A stretch of DNA of 64,000 nucleotides, from the NCBI RefSeq assembly GCF_023715645.1, contig NZ_JAMBOP010000004.1, positions 124,001 through 188,000 on the forward strand, read 5' to 3'. How positions within the stretch are numbered: the stretch's first letter is position 1; every line of letters begins with the position of its first letter. The translations under genes were made by a program, and so were the position numbers. The notes under the pieces are model-generated. The model saw only the letters and a program-made list of their open reading frames with translations. It was not told the DNA's origin and made no database searches. Origin of the DNA: Bacillus cytotoxicus (lineage in GTDB: Bacteria > Bacillota > Bacilli > Bacillales > Bacillaceae_G). Below, piece after piece: positions 1 to 8,106 of this stretch.

Positions 1-655
1 CACCAGATTTTCCTTGTAATGTATGCAAGCCATCTGTTACTTTTCCTGAACCGTCTTTTAATTCACCTGTTCCATCACGAAGCTTCCCAGCTCCCTCACT
101 TCCATCAGCAAAGCCTTTCGAAACATCTTTTAATGAATCAAACATTGTCTCAGCATATGTTTTTGTTACAGAAGCTGATACTTCGCTTTTAATTTTTTCA
201 ATGGCTGATCCACCGATTTGTGAAGATAAGAAGTTTAAGCTTTCATTTGGAATGTACTCTAGTTTTGATTTTTTAGGGTTCGCATCCAACAATGTTGTTG
301 TATTTTTAGAGAAGTCGCTTGGAATGCGGACTGTCATGTAGTATTTGCGATCGTCCATTCCTTTTTTTGCTGTTTTCTCACTAACGAACTCCCATTTGAA
401 GCCATCCTTTTCTTTCAAGTTCTTAACAAGTTCTTTACCGGCTTCAATCGGTTTTCCATTATACACTACACCTTCATCAAGGTTTACAACTGCAACTGGT
501 AAATCATCTAATTGTTTATATGGATCCCAAAACGCCCATAAAAACATACCAGCGTACAATACTGGAATAAATAAGACCGCAATAATTGGAATTAAGATTT
601 TTTTGCTTTTGATAATGGTAGCAAACTCTTTTCCAAGCAGTTTCCATCCTCGCAT
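1..655 (-). CDS. yhgE: YhgE/Pip-family membrane protein, N-terminal part (runs off window)
   Basis: The reading frame starts at ATG 655 (MRGWKLLGKEF...) after an AAAGGAGGAG ribosome site and stays open to the window edge, so only about 218 residues are visible. The first 35 residues hold the family's single N-terminal membrane helix (KSKKILIPIIAVLFIPVLYAG), followed by an extracellular segment with WAFWDPY and LPVAVVNLD as in YhgE/Pip proteins, then a Gly/Lys/Asp-rich stretch (FADGSEGAGKLRDG) typical of the coiled outer domain. The family is known from the Lactococcus phage infection protein and from ESX/type VII-linked exporters; its biochemical role is unsettled. It lies downstream of a TetR gene as in B. 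subtilis (yhgD-yhgE), and two operator-like sites precede it, so control by that regulator is inferred. Confidence 0.9.
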   Translation of the reverse strand, partial: MRGWKLLGKEFATIIKSKKILIPIIAVLFIPVLYAGMFLWAFWDPYKQLDDLPVAVVNLDEGVVYNGKPIEAGKELVKNLKEKDGFKWEFVSEKTAKKGMDDRKYYMTVRIPSDFSKNTTTLLDANPKKSKLEYIPNESLNFLSSQIGGSAIEKIKSEVSASVTKTYAETMFDSLKDVSKGFADGSEGAGKLRDGTGELKDGSGKVTDGLHTLQGKSG

Positions 656-680
656 TGTTTACTCCTCCTTTTTAAACAAT

Positions 681-703
681 TGACTGCTTTGTTCATTTAG
701 TCA
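681..703. promoter_or_regulatory. Putative TetR operator 1 (TGACT-N13-AGTCA)
   Basis: A 23-bp inverted repeat just upstream of the yhgE ribosome site. The right half contains TTCATTTAGTCA, matching the same half of the sites at 792-814 and 1431-1453. The position would block yhgE transcription. Confidence 0.55.
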
Positions 704-720
704 GTTTTTGTAAAAAAAAG

Positions 721-768
721 AAGAAAATAACGACCCATTCATCTTCTCGTATATGTTGCTATTTTCTT
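721..768 (-). terminator. Possible terminator after tetR
   Basis: AAGAAAATA at 721-729 pairs with TATTTTCTT at 760-768. On the minus strand the hairpin is followed by a run of T (complement of 710-720). The stem is AT-rich and the loop is long, so the call is weak. Confidence 0.35.
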
Positions 769-791
769 GCAATTCTCCCTCCACTAACCAA

Positions 792-814
792 TGACCGAAT
801 CATTCAATTGGTCA
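792..814. promoter_or_regulatory. Putative TetR operator 2 (TGACC-N13-GGTCA)
   Basis: A 23-bp inverted repeat between the tetR stop and yhgE, with the same half-sites and spacing as the site in front of tetR. Confidence 0.65.
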
Positions 815-840
815 TATTTTATAATAATAAGAGGATTATC

Positions 841-1413
841 TCATTTTGACAATCCCTTTAATAAATATAATTCAAAAAGTTCAGCGATATGCTCTTTTTC
901 TAACGGTTCATGAGATTTTTCCCAGTCAAAAATGAGTGATATATATAAACGAACCATAATAAATGCTGTAATTTCCGGGTCACATTTCGTAACTTCACCT
1001 TTTGCAATGGCCGTTTCAAGATGCGATTTAATAAATGTAATAATTGCCGAATCCAATTGCTGCATAACATCTTGCACTTCTTTTGTTCCCATATCTCGTT
1101 CTTCTTGGACGAGCTTAATCATAAGTTGATGTTCTTTTCGGAATTCTAAAATACTGCATAATGCGCGATGTACGTTTTCAAAAAAGGACATTTCTGGATC
1201 GATTGTTGTTTCTGCGACTTGTTTCATTTCTGTAATTAAATTAGAGATAATTTCGCCAAACAGTTCTTCCTTATTTTTGAAAAACGTATAAATTGTCCCT
1301 TTTCCAACATTCGCAAGCTTTGCAACTTGATCCATCGTTGTTGCTTTATAACCAAATGCAGAAAAAGATTTTGTTGCTGCTTCAATAATTGCTCGCTTTC
1401 GATCAATTGCCAC
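841..1413 (-). CDS. yhgD: TetR/AcrR-family regulator (YhgD-like)
   Basis: A 190-residue regulator if translation starts at GTG 1413, chosen because GGAGGTG lies five bases before it; a longer frame exists to 1497 but would run through the operator at 1431-1453. The N-terminus has the TetR helix-turn-helix (RKRAIIEAATKSFSAFGYKATTMDQVAKLANVGKGTIYTFFKNKEEL) and the rest is an all-helical ligand domain. It precedes yhgE in the same orientation, as in B. subtilis. Three matching 23-bp inverted repeats surround the pair, suggesting autoregulation and repression of yhgE. The ligand cannot be read from sequence. Confidence 0.9.
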   Translation of the reverse strand: MAIDRKRAIIEAATKSFSAFGYKATTMDQVAKLANVGKGTIYTFFKNKEELFGEIISNLITEMKQVAETTIDPEMSFFENVHRALCSILEFRKEHQLMIKLVQEERDMGTKEVQDVMQQLDSAIITFIKSHLETAIAKGEVTKCDPEITAFIMVRLYISLIFDWEKSHEPLEKEHIAELFELYLLKGLSK

Positions 1414-1430
1414 GTTTTCACCTCCAAAAT

Positions 1431-1453
1431 TGACCATTTGAACACACCGGTCA
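1431..1453. promoter_or_regulatory. Putative TetR operator 3 (TGACC-N13-GGTCA) at the tetR start
   Basis: A 23-bp inverted repeat directly upstream of the chosen GTG start. Its reverse complement has TTCAAATGGTCA, aligning with TTCAATTGGTCA of the site at 792-814. Placement fits autorepression. Confidence 0.65.
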
Positions 1454-1556
1454 TATAGTACGTTTACGATATTACCATAAATTATCAATCTTTTCAAGTT
1501 TTTTTATTACATAGTGACAAAAAGTAACAATACAGGAAAAAACATACATGGTAATA

Positions 1557-1584
1557 TTGAAATTACTCTCCCCTTCTATATAAT
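1557..1584 (+). promoter_or_regulatory. Promoter of the phospholipase C gene
   Basis: TTGAAA at 1557-1562 and TATAAT at 1579-1584 with a 16-bp spacer, 37 bases before the start codon. No PlcR box of the form TATGNAWWWWTNCATA is seen here. Confidence 0.5.
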
Positions 1585-1620
1585 GATTATTATAACATTG
1601 CACTTAGAAAGGAAGAAAAA

Positions 1621-3021
1621 ATGAAAAAAATTATCTCAATACTTTCTATAGCTGGAGTTACTTTAACTATTTTAGGAGCATTCCCACAAAATAGCTATGC
1701 TCATATTGATCAAATTGATTTATCTGAGAGTGATCCCATTGCTGAAAAATGGTCTGCAGAGGCTCCGTATCATACTGATAAAAGTACACATTTATGGATC
1801 GCCAAGCAAGCCATTGAAATTATGAAAACAGAATCAAATGTCGAAGCAAACAAGCAAGTTGTAGACTTCTTAAATTTCCCGCAATATAAAGATTTATTTT
1901 CAAAAGGATTATATGATGCCGATTATAATGCTGAATTTAACGATGGTGGATTAGGAATCGGTGGCATTTTCAAGGGTGGATGGAAGTCCCATTTTTATGA
2001 TCCTGACACTCATAAAAATTATCGAGGCGAAACAGATCCAACTGCCCTAACACAAGGAAAGAAATATTTCTATGAATCTGGAGAGTATTTTCGAAATAAA
2101 GACTATGAAAAAGCTTTCTATTATTTAGGAGTAGCGACGCACTACTTTACAGATGCTACACAACCTATGCATGCAGCGAATTTTACCGCAATTGATACAA
2201 GAGCTATAAAATATCATAGTTACTTTGAAAACTATGTCACAACCATTCAAGATCAATTTGCAGTTCATTCTGGTGGAAATTATGACACTTCCCTAACTAC
2301 ACCTGAAGAATGGATTGATTATGTAGCCCGCGTAGCCAAACCTGAAATCGAGAACATTGCATGTTCTGAAATATTTGAATATTACAATAAAGGTGATGCG
2401 CAATTATGGCAAGAGATGGTTACCCCGGCTGTGCAGCGAAGCTTAGGAGAAGCACAGCGTAATACTGCAGGGTTTTTAAATTTCTGGTTTAAAACTTTTG
2501 CGAAAAACGAGACTGCTCCAAGTATAGAGACTGCATTAATCTATGATGCAGAAGGAAATGTCATAGAAGTGGGGAAAAACTATTATATCGTACCAAATGA
2601 ATCTCCTTATCAAGGTCTAACATTTGAATGGTATTTAGCAACTCGTTACGATTATGTGTTACTTGCAAATAGAAACAACAATACATTATCTGGTACACCT
2701 ATCGAATTTGTATTTTACAAAGATAATGATGCAAAATTGCACCATGGTGAGAGTGTATACCTTCGCATGAAGCACTCCAATTATGATCAATATCAATATC
2801 TAAATTGGTCCAAGTATTCTAGTTGGATTCACCTTGCTCAAAAATCTGATAGTTTAGCTGATTTTAAAATTCAAATTAATCCGAATAGCCCTACGGAATA
2901 TAATATTTTTGCAGATGGTTATCCATTAAATTATGAAAATATAAATGCAGAGAAAAGTTGGATCGTACTAGGTAAAAAAACGGAAAAACCTAGTTCGTGG
3001 AAGTTTGTACCTGTTAGATAA
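1621..3021 (+). CDS. Secreted zinc phospholipase C with an extra C-terminal domain
   Basis: A 466-residue secreted enzyme. Residues 1-27 are a signal peptide (cut after NSYA); a short propeptide ends before Trp44, which matches the mature N-terminal zinc ligand of B. cereus PC-PLC. The expected metal ligands are all visible: Trp44, His57 (STHLW), Asp101 or Asp99, His124 (SHFYDPD), His174, Asp178 and His184 (ATHYFTDATQPMHAANF), His199 and Glu203 (YHSYFENY). The family cleaves phosphatidylcholine and related lipids. B. cereus PLC is about 283 residues; here about 160 residues follow the catalytic domain (from about 305), reminiscent of clostridial alpha-toxin in layout, but I do not recognise a PLAT domain. 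The domain is Tyr/Trp/Asn-rich and looks all-beta. Flanked by a 21-bp stem terminator. Confidence 0.88.
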   Translation: MKKIISILSIAGVTLTILGAFPQNSYAHIDQIDLSESDPIAEKWSAEAPYHTDKSTHLWIAKQAIEIMKTESNVEANKQVVDFLNFPQYKDLFSKGLYDADYNAEFNDGGLGIGGIFKGGWKSHFYDPDTHKNYRGETDPTALTQGKKYFYESGEYFRNKDYEKAFYYLGVATHYFTDATQPMHAANFTAIDTRAIKYHSYFENYVTTIQDQFAVHSGGNYDTSLTTPEEWIDYVARVAKPEIENIACSEIFEYYNKGDAQLWQEMVTPAVQRSLGEAQRNTAGFLNFWFKTFAKNETAPSIETALIYDAEGNVIEVGKNYYIVPNESPYQGLTFEWYLATRYDYVLLANRNNNTLSGTPIEFVFYKDNDAKLHHGESVYLRMKHSNYDQYQYLNWSKYSSWIHLAQKSDSLADFKIQINPNSPTEYNIFADGYPLNYENINAEKSWIVLGKKTEKPSSWKFVPVR

Positions 3022-3050
3022 TAACTCTGCAACTGAAAAACTTTCATACA

Positions 3051-3101
3051 TAAATGCAAAACACACTCGTTCTCCATATAAACGAGTGTGTTTTGCATTT
3101 A
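3051..3101. terminator. Strong bidirectional terminator between phospholipase and nuclease genes
   Basis: A perfect 21-bp inverted repeat (3051-3071 and 3081-3101) with a 9-base loop and A/T-rich edges, located between two convergent genes. Confidence 0.85.
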
Positions 3102-3113
3102 AAGTTTTCTTTA

Positions 3114-5474
3114 TTACGAAGCTTTCTTCAAATCAATTTGCGCCAGCACTGGATCATGATCGCTCATGCGGCCATTTTCGTCCATAATATTTGAGTTTAA
3201 ATGAACTGGATCAACAATTGTGTGCGGTGCGATGTTATTCGTTACGAAAATATGATCTAATACTTGTGCGTTTCCATCATGAATATATGTGTATCGATTT
3301 TCTTGTGGAACTGTTTCAAGCATTTCTTTCATGATGTCGCCTTTTAATGCTTGCATTGGTTTTGAGAATTCAAAGTCGTTCATATCGCCGACTACAACAA
3401 CAGGTGCGTTTGCATGTCGCTCTTGAATACCTTTTACAAAGCCATTTACTTCCTCAGCAAGTTGCACGCGTTTTGCTTCGCTTTTTAATACAAGCGGCTG
3501 GATTTTTCCAAACGGCGATGCATCTCCTAATTTAGAGTTTAAGTGATTCGCAATCACAACGATATTTTGCCCTTGGAATGTAAACTCAGCAGCTAACGGT
3601 TTACGTGTGTCGTCAAATAATGTATTGTTTTCGCCAATACGAACAACGTTTTTCTCAAGTAAAACTGGTTTTTGTGCTAATTTCACGCGAGATGGATTAT
3701 AGAAGAAACCAACGCGAATATTCGCTCCTGGTGCACCGCCATCTTTATTATTTTCTGGTGCAATTTCTACATACTCATACTTCGGTCCGCGAATTTCTTG
3801 AATCGCATTAATTAAACGCTGTGCACTCAGTTTTGCGTCTGTTGTACCATCATTAATTGCTCCGTTGTTGTCTTGCATTTCTTCCACACCAATAATATCT
3901 GGCATTTTTAAATTGTATTTAATAGCGTAAGCAAGACGTCTTACTTTCTCATCAGATGTATCTTTTTTATTTGCTGAGAAGTTCTCAATGTTATATGTTG
4001 CAACTGTTAGTTTATCAAGGCGCGGTTGAATATTTGCACCTAGTTGTTTAAATCCACCATCTTGCAATGCTGGAAGCTCTCCAATTGGTGAAATGCGATA
4101 GTTTCCGTAATCATAACCGACGATGCCTGATATATCTCCAAGGAGCTGGTCCCCGGCTTTTGCGACATAATTACGTGCAACTTTAATAGAAAGGCGCTCT
4201 GGATTTGCGTTATCAGCTTGCAGCAATGGCGTTCCAAATTTTGTCGTTACCTTTTGGCTACCATTTGCAGTTGTTACATATAAGTTGCCGTTCTTTTGCG
4301 GTCCAATAACTTTTGGCTGCGGCACTGTTACAAGCATACCTTCTAAACTTTCATAAAAATCAATTGCATCTTCTGCTGAATCGAAAATGCCAAATCCATC
4401 ATTATCAATAATTGTATCTGGTATTTTCACACCATTTTCTCCTAAGACAACTGCTTTAGGTAATGGTTGATTACTCTCTTTCACGATCAAGCGCTTTGCT
4501 TTAATTTCTGTAATTGATAAATCTGTATCAAAACGATCTGCGTATCCTTGTCCGATAAACTCTTCCACTAGTCCATCAACAGAAACAAGATCGCCTACTT
4601 TTGCGCCGCCATCTTTTTTATAAACATAAATCCCTTCTGATGTAGCTGGATCGTCATCAGGCTGCGGATCTTGTATATAAAATCCAGATTTATCTACTTG
4701 CGTCACAATACCAGTAACCGCTTTCACTTCTTTTCCTTTGTAAGGAGAAATATGAGATTTCCCTTGAATATCGTGAATACGAGTTGGTTCATTTTTTACC
4801 ATTGTATATGCAAATGTCAAGGTAGCGGAATTTTCAAATCCCTCTTTCACGGCAATCGCTTTTATTACACTATTTTCATTCAAAATAATTTGTTCACTAT
4901 AACGTATACTTTGAGACGTTGGATTTGACCCATCTAACGTGTAATAGATTGTCGCACCTTCTGTCACAGTTGATAATGTTACTGCTGTTCCTTTCTCTAC
5001 TTCGCCCCCGTTTGGACTAGCAATGACATCACTTACTTTTTGATTGTCTTTATCTTGAAACGCATAATTTGTAATAGACTTTAACCCTGGACTGCTAAAA
5101 TAACTATCTAACGTACCTGTTAGACGCACTTTTTTCCCCATATTTTCTGGATGATCTTTTACATTCACTGCTTTTCGAATGTCACCTATCGGAAGCTGAA
5201 CAGGCATAATTTTATCCGCGTTCACTTCATCTGGAGAAGCGGCAATTGCCACGTTTGTATCTCCAAATTTTGTTGGATCTTTCGTATATTTCCCTGGATT
5301 TTGTGTGAATCCAACAATATACCCCTCTACAACTGCTGGTTTCTTACCTTGCTGCTGAAACAACTGAATTGCTTCATCAACAGTTAACACTTTCTCTTGT
5401 TCGGCTTTCACTATAATATCCGCTGTTAGTACAACAAATACAAGTGAAAATAAGATAATTGCTAGCTTTTTCAA
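3114..5474 (-). CDS. Large secreted endonuclease/exonuclease/phosphatase-family nuclease
   Basis: A 786-residue exported protein starting at TTG 5474 behind AGGGGG. Order of parts: signal peptide 1-24; a DUF6359-like OB domain (about 27-145: EGYIVGFTQNPGKY, VRLTGTLDSYFSSPGLK); a chitobiase-like beta-sandwich (about 150-225: GATIYYTLDGSNPT); further OB-type domains (VTGIVTQVDKSGFYIQDP); and a C-terminal EEP nuclease domain (about 485-780) with VATYNIENFS, GVEEMQDN, VIANHLNSK, VVVGDMNDFE, LDHIFV and MSDHDPV, which supply the metal- and phosphate-binding residues. It resembles extracellular nucleases of Bacillus that degrade DNA or nucleotides outside the cell. No sorting motif is visible at the C-terminus. 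It interrupts the yhgD-hemY order known in B. subtilis. Confidence 0.9.
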   Translation of the reverse strand: MKKLAIILFSLVFVVLTADIIVKAEQEKVLTVDEAIQLFQQQGKKPAVVEGYIVGFTQNPGKYTKDPTKFGDTNVAIAASPDEVNADKIMPVQLPIGDIRKAVNVKDHPENMGKKVRLTGTLDSYFSSPGLKSITNYAFQDKDNQKVSDVIASPNGGEVEKGTAVTLSTVTEGATIYYTLDGSNPTSQSIRYSEQIILNENSVIKAIAVKEGFENSATLTFAYTMVKNEPTRIHDIQGKSHISPYKGKEVKAVTGIVTQVDKSGFYIQDPQPDDDPATSEGIYVYKKDGGAKVGDLVSVDGLVEEFIGQGYADRFDTDLSITEIKAKRLIVKESNQPLPKAVVLGENGVKIPDTIIDNDGFGIFDSAEDAIDFYESLEGMLVTVPQPKVIGPQKNGNLYVTTANGSQKVTTKFGTPLLQADNANPERLSIKVARNYVAKAGDQLLGDISGIVGYDYGNYRISPIGELPALQDGGFKQLGANIQPRLDKLTVATYNIENFSANKKDTSDEKVRRLAYAIKYNLKMPDIIGVEEMQDNNGAINDGTTDAKLSAQRLINAIQEIRGPKYEYVEIAPENNKDGGAPGANIRVGFFYNPSRVKLAQKPVLLEKNVVRIGENNTLFDDTRKPLAAEFTFQGQNIVVIANHLNSKLGDASPFGKIQPLVLKSEAKRVQLAEEVNGFVKGIQERHANAPVVVVGDMNDFEFSKPMQALKGDIMKEMLETVPQENRYTYIHDGNAQVLDHIFVTNNIAPHTIVDPVHLNSNIMDENGRMSDHDPVLAQIDLKKAS

Positions 5475-5529
5475 AGAAATCGTCCCCCTAAATGTTTTTC
5501 CTATTGCCTAGCATGTCTATCATAGCAAA

Positions 5530-5545
5530 GTTCTTTATAAAGAAC
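5530..5545. promoter_or_regulatory. Perfect 16-bp palindrome upstream of the nuclease gene
   Basis: GTTCTTTATAAAGAAC, about 55 bp before the TTG start. On the minus strand an extended -10 (TGCTATGAT) follows, so the palindrome would cover the -35 region; operator role is inferred. Confidence 0.4.
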
Positions 5546-5630
5546 ATTATATTTAAATAAATTTACAAAAAATTAATCTCTAGCTGTACGGCTATTTATA
5601 TGTTGAACATTGTCGAAGTGTCTTTATCCC

Positions 5631-5653
5631 GTGTCGAAGCGCCGATATATCGC
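5631..5653. repeat. Short interspersed repeat (GTGTCGAAGCGCCGATATATC type)
   Basis: The same sequence recurs in inverted orientation at 40903-40925 and, degenerate, at 35614-35634, so it is an interspersed repeat and not part of a gene. Confidence 0.5.
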
Positions 5654-5666
5654 TGGGCATACAAAA

Positions 5667-5704
5667 AAGAGGATGACCAGAAATATCATTTCGGTCATCC
5701 TCTT
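5667..5704 (-). terminator. Terminator of the hemEHY operon
   Basis: AAGAGGATGACC (5667-5678) pairs with GGTCATCCTCTT (5693-5704); the minus-strand transcript ends in a U-run. It lies just past the hemY stop. Confidence 0.85.
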
Positions 5705-5710
5705 CTCTTA

Positions 5711-7135
5711 TTAAGCCATTAACTCTTTTGAATTCGGTTGTTCTAAATAAGACAATACATACTTTACAGCTGCTTCGCCTTGATCGATACAATCTGGTAA
5801 TCCAGCACCGGCATAAGAGCTTCCTGCTAAGTAAATGCCAGGTAGTTCTTCGTTCATGAACTGTTTTAATGTTTTCATGCGCTCTTTATGACCGACTGTA
5901 TATTGCGGCATTGCATCTTTCCAGCGGCTAACGACTGTAAATTCCGGATCAGCTGTTATGTCCATTGTCTTTTGCAAGTCTTCTACCACGACGCGAACCA
6001 TGTCTTCATCTGTTTGCTCCACAATTGCTTCATCACCCGGACGGCCCACATAGCAGCGCAGAAGAACTTTTCCTTCCGGCGTTGTATGTGGCCATTTTCT
6101 ATGTGTCCACGTACATGCTGTAATTGTAAAATCGCTATTGCGCGACACAAGAAATCCTGTTCCTTCAATATCACGCTGAATTGCTTCTTTTGGGAATGCT
6201 AATGCGACGTTCGCAACGGATGTAGATGGGATGTCACGGAAGGAGCGGAACTGTTTATATTGGGAAAACATCGATGGCAGACATTTATGAGATGCGGCCA
6301 TCACAACTGCATCTGCTTCTATTTCTTTTCCGTTACTAAGCGTAATACGATAGATGTCGGCAATCTTTGCAATCTTTTCTACGCGCGTTCCTTTCATCAC
6401 TGTTCCATCTTCTAGTCGCTCTTCAATCCGATCAACAATCGATTGTAAACCTGTTTTTAACGTTAAAAAGATTCCTTTTGTTTTTGCCTTTGCATCCTTT
6501 GGCTGTTTCGGCGCTAATGTCCGCATACCAAGTGAAATGCTGCGATACTTTTGTTCGACTTGATAGAACTGCGGGAACGTGGACATTAAACTCATTTTAT
6601 CAATATCACCGGCATAAATCCCTGATAACAATGGTTCAATTAAATTTTCAACCACTTCACTTCCTAAGCGACGACGGAAAAATTGACCGAGCGATTGATC
6701 TGATGCCGGTTTCGAACGAGGCAGCACAAAATCAAACCCTGCACGGATCTTTCCGATCGGAGAAAACAACCCTGAGAATACAAATGGTGTAATTTGCGTT
6801 GGAATTCCCATCATTGAACCGCTTGGAATGCTGTGCAATCGATTATTTACAAGTACAAACGATTTTCCTGTCGCATTGTTAACAAGTTCATCACCAAGTT
6901 GTAATTCACGAGCTAACCTAGCAGCACTCTCTTTTCGCTCTAGGAACGAATCCGGGCCACGTTCAATTGTAAATCCATCTTTTCTAATTGTTTTAATTTT
7001 TCCGCCAAGCCTTCCTGATGCTTCAATCAGCATCGTATCAATTGGCAAATTTTGTTCACGAATTTCTTTTTGCAAATAATATGCTGTTGTTAAGCCGGAA
7101 ATCCCGCCGCCTATAATGACTACCTTCTTTTTCAC
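5711..7135 (-). CDS. hemY: Coproporphyrinogen III oxidase (HemY/CgoX)
   Basis: A FAD-dependent oxidase of heme synthesis; in Gram-positive bacteria HemY oxidises coproporphyrinogen III to coproporphyrin III. I place the start at GTG 7135 (VKKKVVIIGGGISG) because AAGAAGGAAG precedes it; an ATG at 7171 would overlap hemH and has a poor ribosome site. Visible features: the N-terminal dinucleotide fold VVIIGGGISGLTTAYYLQ, ERGPDSFLERK, LIEPLLSGIYAGDIDKMS in the middle and the C-terminal FAD motif GIYLAGSSYAGAGLPDCIDQGEAA. At 474 residues it has the normal family length. Last gene of the hemE-hemH-hemY operon, followed by a terminator. Confidence 0.93.
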   Translation of the reverse strand: MKKKVVIIGGGISGLTTAYYLQKEIREQNLPIDTMLIEASGRLGGKIKTIRKDGFTIERGPDSFLERKESAARLARELQLGDELVNNATGKSFVLVNNRLHSIPSGSMMGIPTQITPFVFSGLFSPIGKIRAGFDFVLPRSKPASDQSLGQFFRRRLGSEVVENLIEPLLSGIYAGDIDKMSLMSTFPQFYQVEQKYRSISLGMRTLAPKQPKDAKAKTKGIFLTLKTGLQSIVDRIEERLEDGTVMKGTRVEKIAKIADIYRITLSNGKEIEADAVVMAASHKCLPSMFSQYKQFRSFRDIPSTSVANVALAFPKEAIQRDIEGTGFLVSRNSDFTITACTWTHRKWPHTTPEGKVLLRCYVGRPGDEAIVEQTDEDMVRVVVEDLQKTMDITADPEFTVVSRWKDAMPQYTVGHKERMKTLKQFMNEELPGIYLAGSSYAGAGLPDCIDQGEAAVKYVLSYLEQPNSKELMA

Positions 7136-7157
7136 GACTGCTTCCTTCTTTCTCCCT

Positions 7158-8093
7158 TTATGAAACTGCATTCCACTTTTTCATGACAACCTCTGCTAAA
7201 CAACAAATAAATGGAGCCTTTGCATTTGGCATTTCTGGACGATAATAGTTTACCCCTATTTCTTCTGTCACAATTTTACATTCAATATCATTGTCATATA
7301 ATACTTCTAAATGATCAGCAACAAAGCCAACAGGTGCATATACAAATGATGTATACCCATATTTCTCATGCAACTCACGTGTTAAATCCTGTACATCTGG
7401 TCCAATCCATGGATCTGGCGTATTTCCGGCACTTTGCCAGCCTACTGCATAGTTTTTCACGCCAGCCTTGCTGGCAATGTAATCAGCCGTTTCACTTAAT
7501 TGCTCCGGATACGGATCACCCATTGCGATGATTTTTTCTGGTAAACTATGTGCAGATACGATAAGTACCGCCTTTTCACGCTCATCAGCTGTCATCGTTT
7601 CATATACCGCTTTCACTTCGTTTACCCAGTAATCAATAAATTTCGGTTCTTTATACCAACTGTCGATACCGTGAATTTGTAAGCCGCCAAGTTTCTCCGC
7701 TTCTTCTTGTGCTCGTCCAATATAAGACTTCACGCTAAAAGTAGAGTAATGCGGCGCGAGAACAAGCGCAATTGCAGTTTCAATTCCATCTTCGTGCATT
7801 TTCTCCACAGCGTCTTCAATAAACGGCTCAATATGTTTTAAGCCGAGATACATTTTAAACTCCACGTCATCTTGCATTTCATTTAAATATGCTTCTAATT
7901 GTTCCGCTTGTTCAAGCGTGATCTTCGCAAGAGGCGAAATCCCACCAATTGCTCGGTATCGTTCTGTTAATTCTTCTAAACTTTCGCTACTAGGCTTTCT
8001 TCCTCTACGAATATGTGTATAATAGCGTTCAATATCTTCTTCTTTATTCGGCGTTCCATATGCCATCACAAGTAATCCAATTTTCTTTTTCAT
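7158..8093 (-). CDS. hemH: Coproporphyrin ferrochelatase
   Basis: A 311-residue ferrochelatase that inserts ferrous iron into coproporphyrin III in the Gram-positive heme route. The catalytic pair is visible: His182 in VSAHSLPEK and Glu263 in [12 protein letters not shown]. Other signatures are LLVMAYGTP at the N-terminus and [17 protein letters not shown]. Length agrees with the monomeric soluble B. subtilis enzyme. It sits 13 bp after hemE and 22 bp before the hemY start, consistent with one transcript. A second heme-chelatase gene elsewhere would be normal for this group but is not in the window. Confidence 0.95.
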   Translation of the reverse strand: MKKKIGLLVMAYGTPNKEEDIERYYTHIRRGRKPSSESLEELTERYRAIGGISPLAKITLEQAEQLEAYLNEMQDDVEFKMYLGLKHIEPFIEDAVEKMHEDGIETAIALVLAPHYSTFSVKSYIGRAQEEAEKLGGLQIHGIDSWYKEPKFIDYWVNEVKAVYETMTADEREKAVLIVSAHSLPEKIIAMGDPYPEQLSETADYIASKAGVKNYAVGWQSAGNTPDPWIGPDVQDLTRELHEKYGYTSFVYAPVGFVADHLEVLYDNDIECKIVTEEIGVNYYRPEMPNAKAPFICCLAEVVMKKWNAVS

Positions 8094-8106
8094 ATGGTCC
8101 TCCCCT

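Noticed and set aside
345-683. 112-codon plus-strand open frame
   Set aside because: It lies opposite the clear YhgE/Pip frame on the minus strand and has no ribosome site or family signature.
6367-6792. 141-codon plus-strand frame
   Set aside because: Fully inside hemY on the opposite strand; hemY shows FAD motifs throughout.
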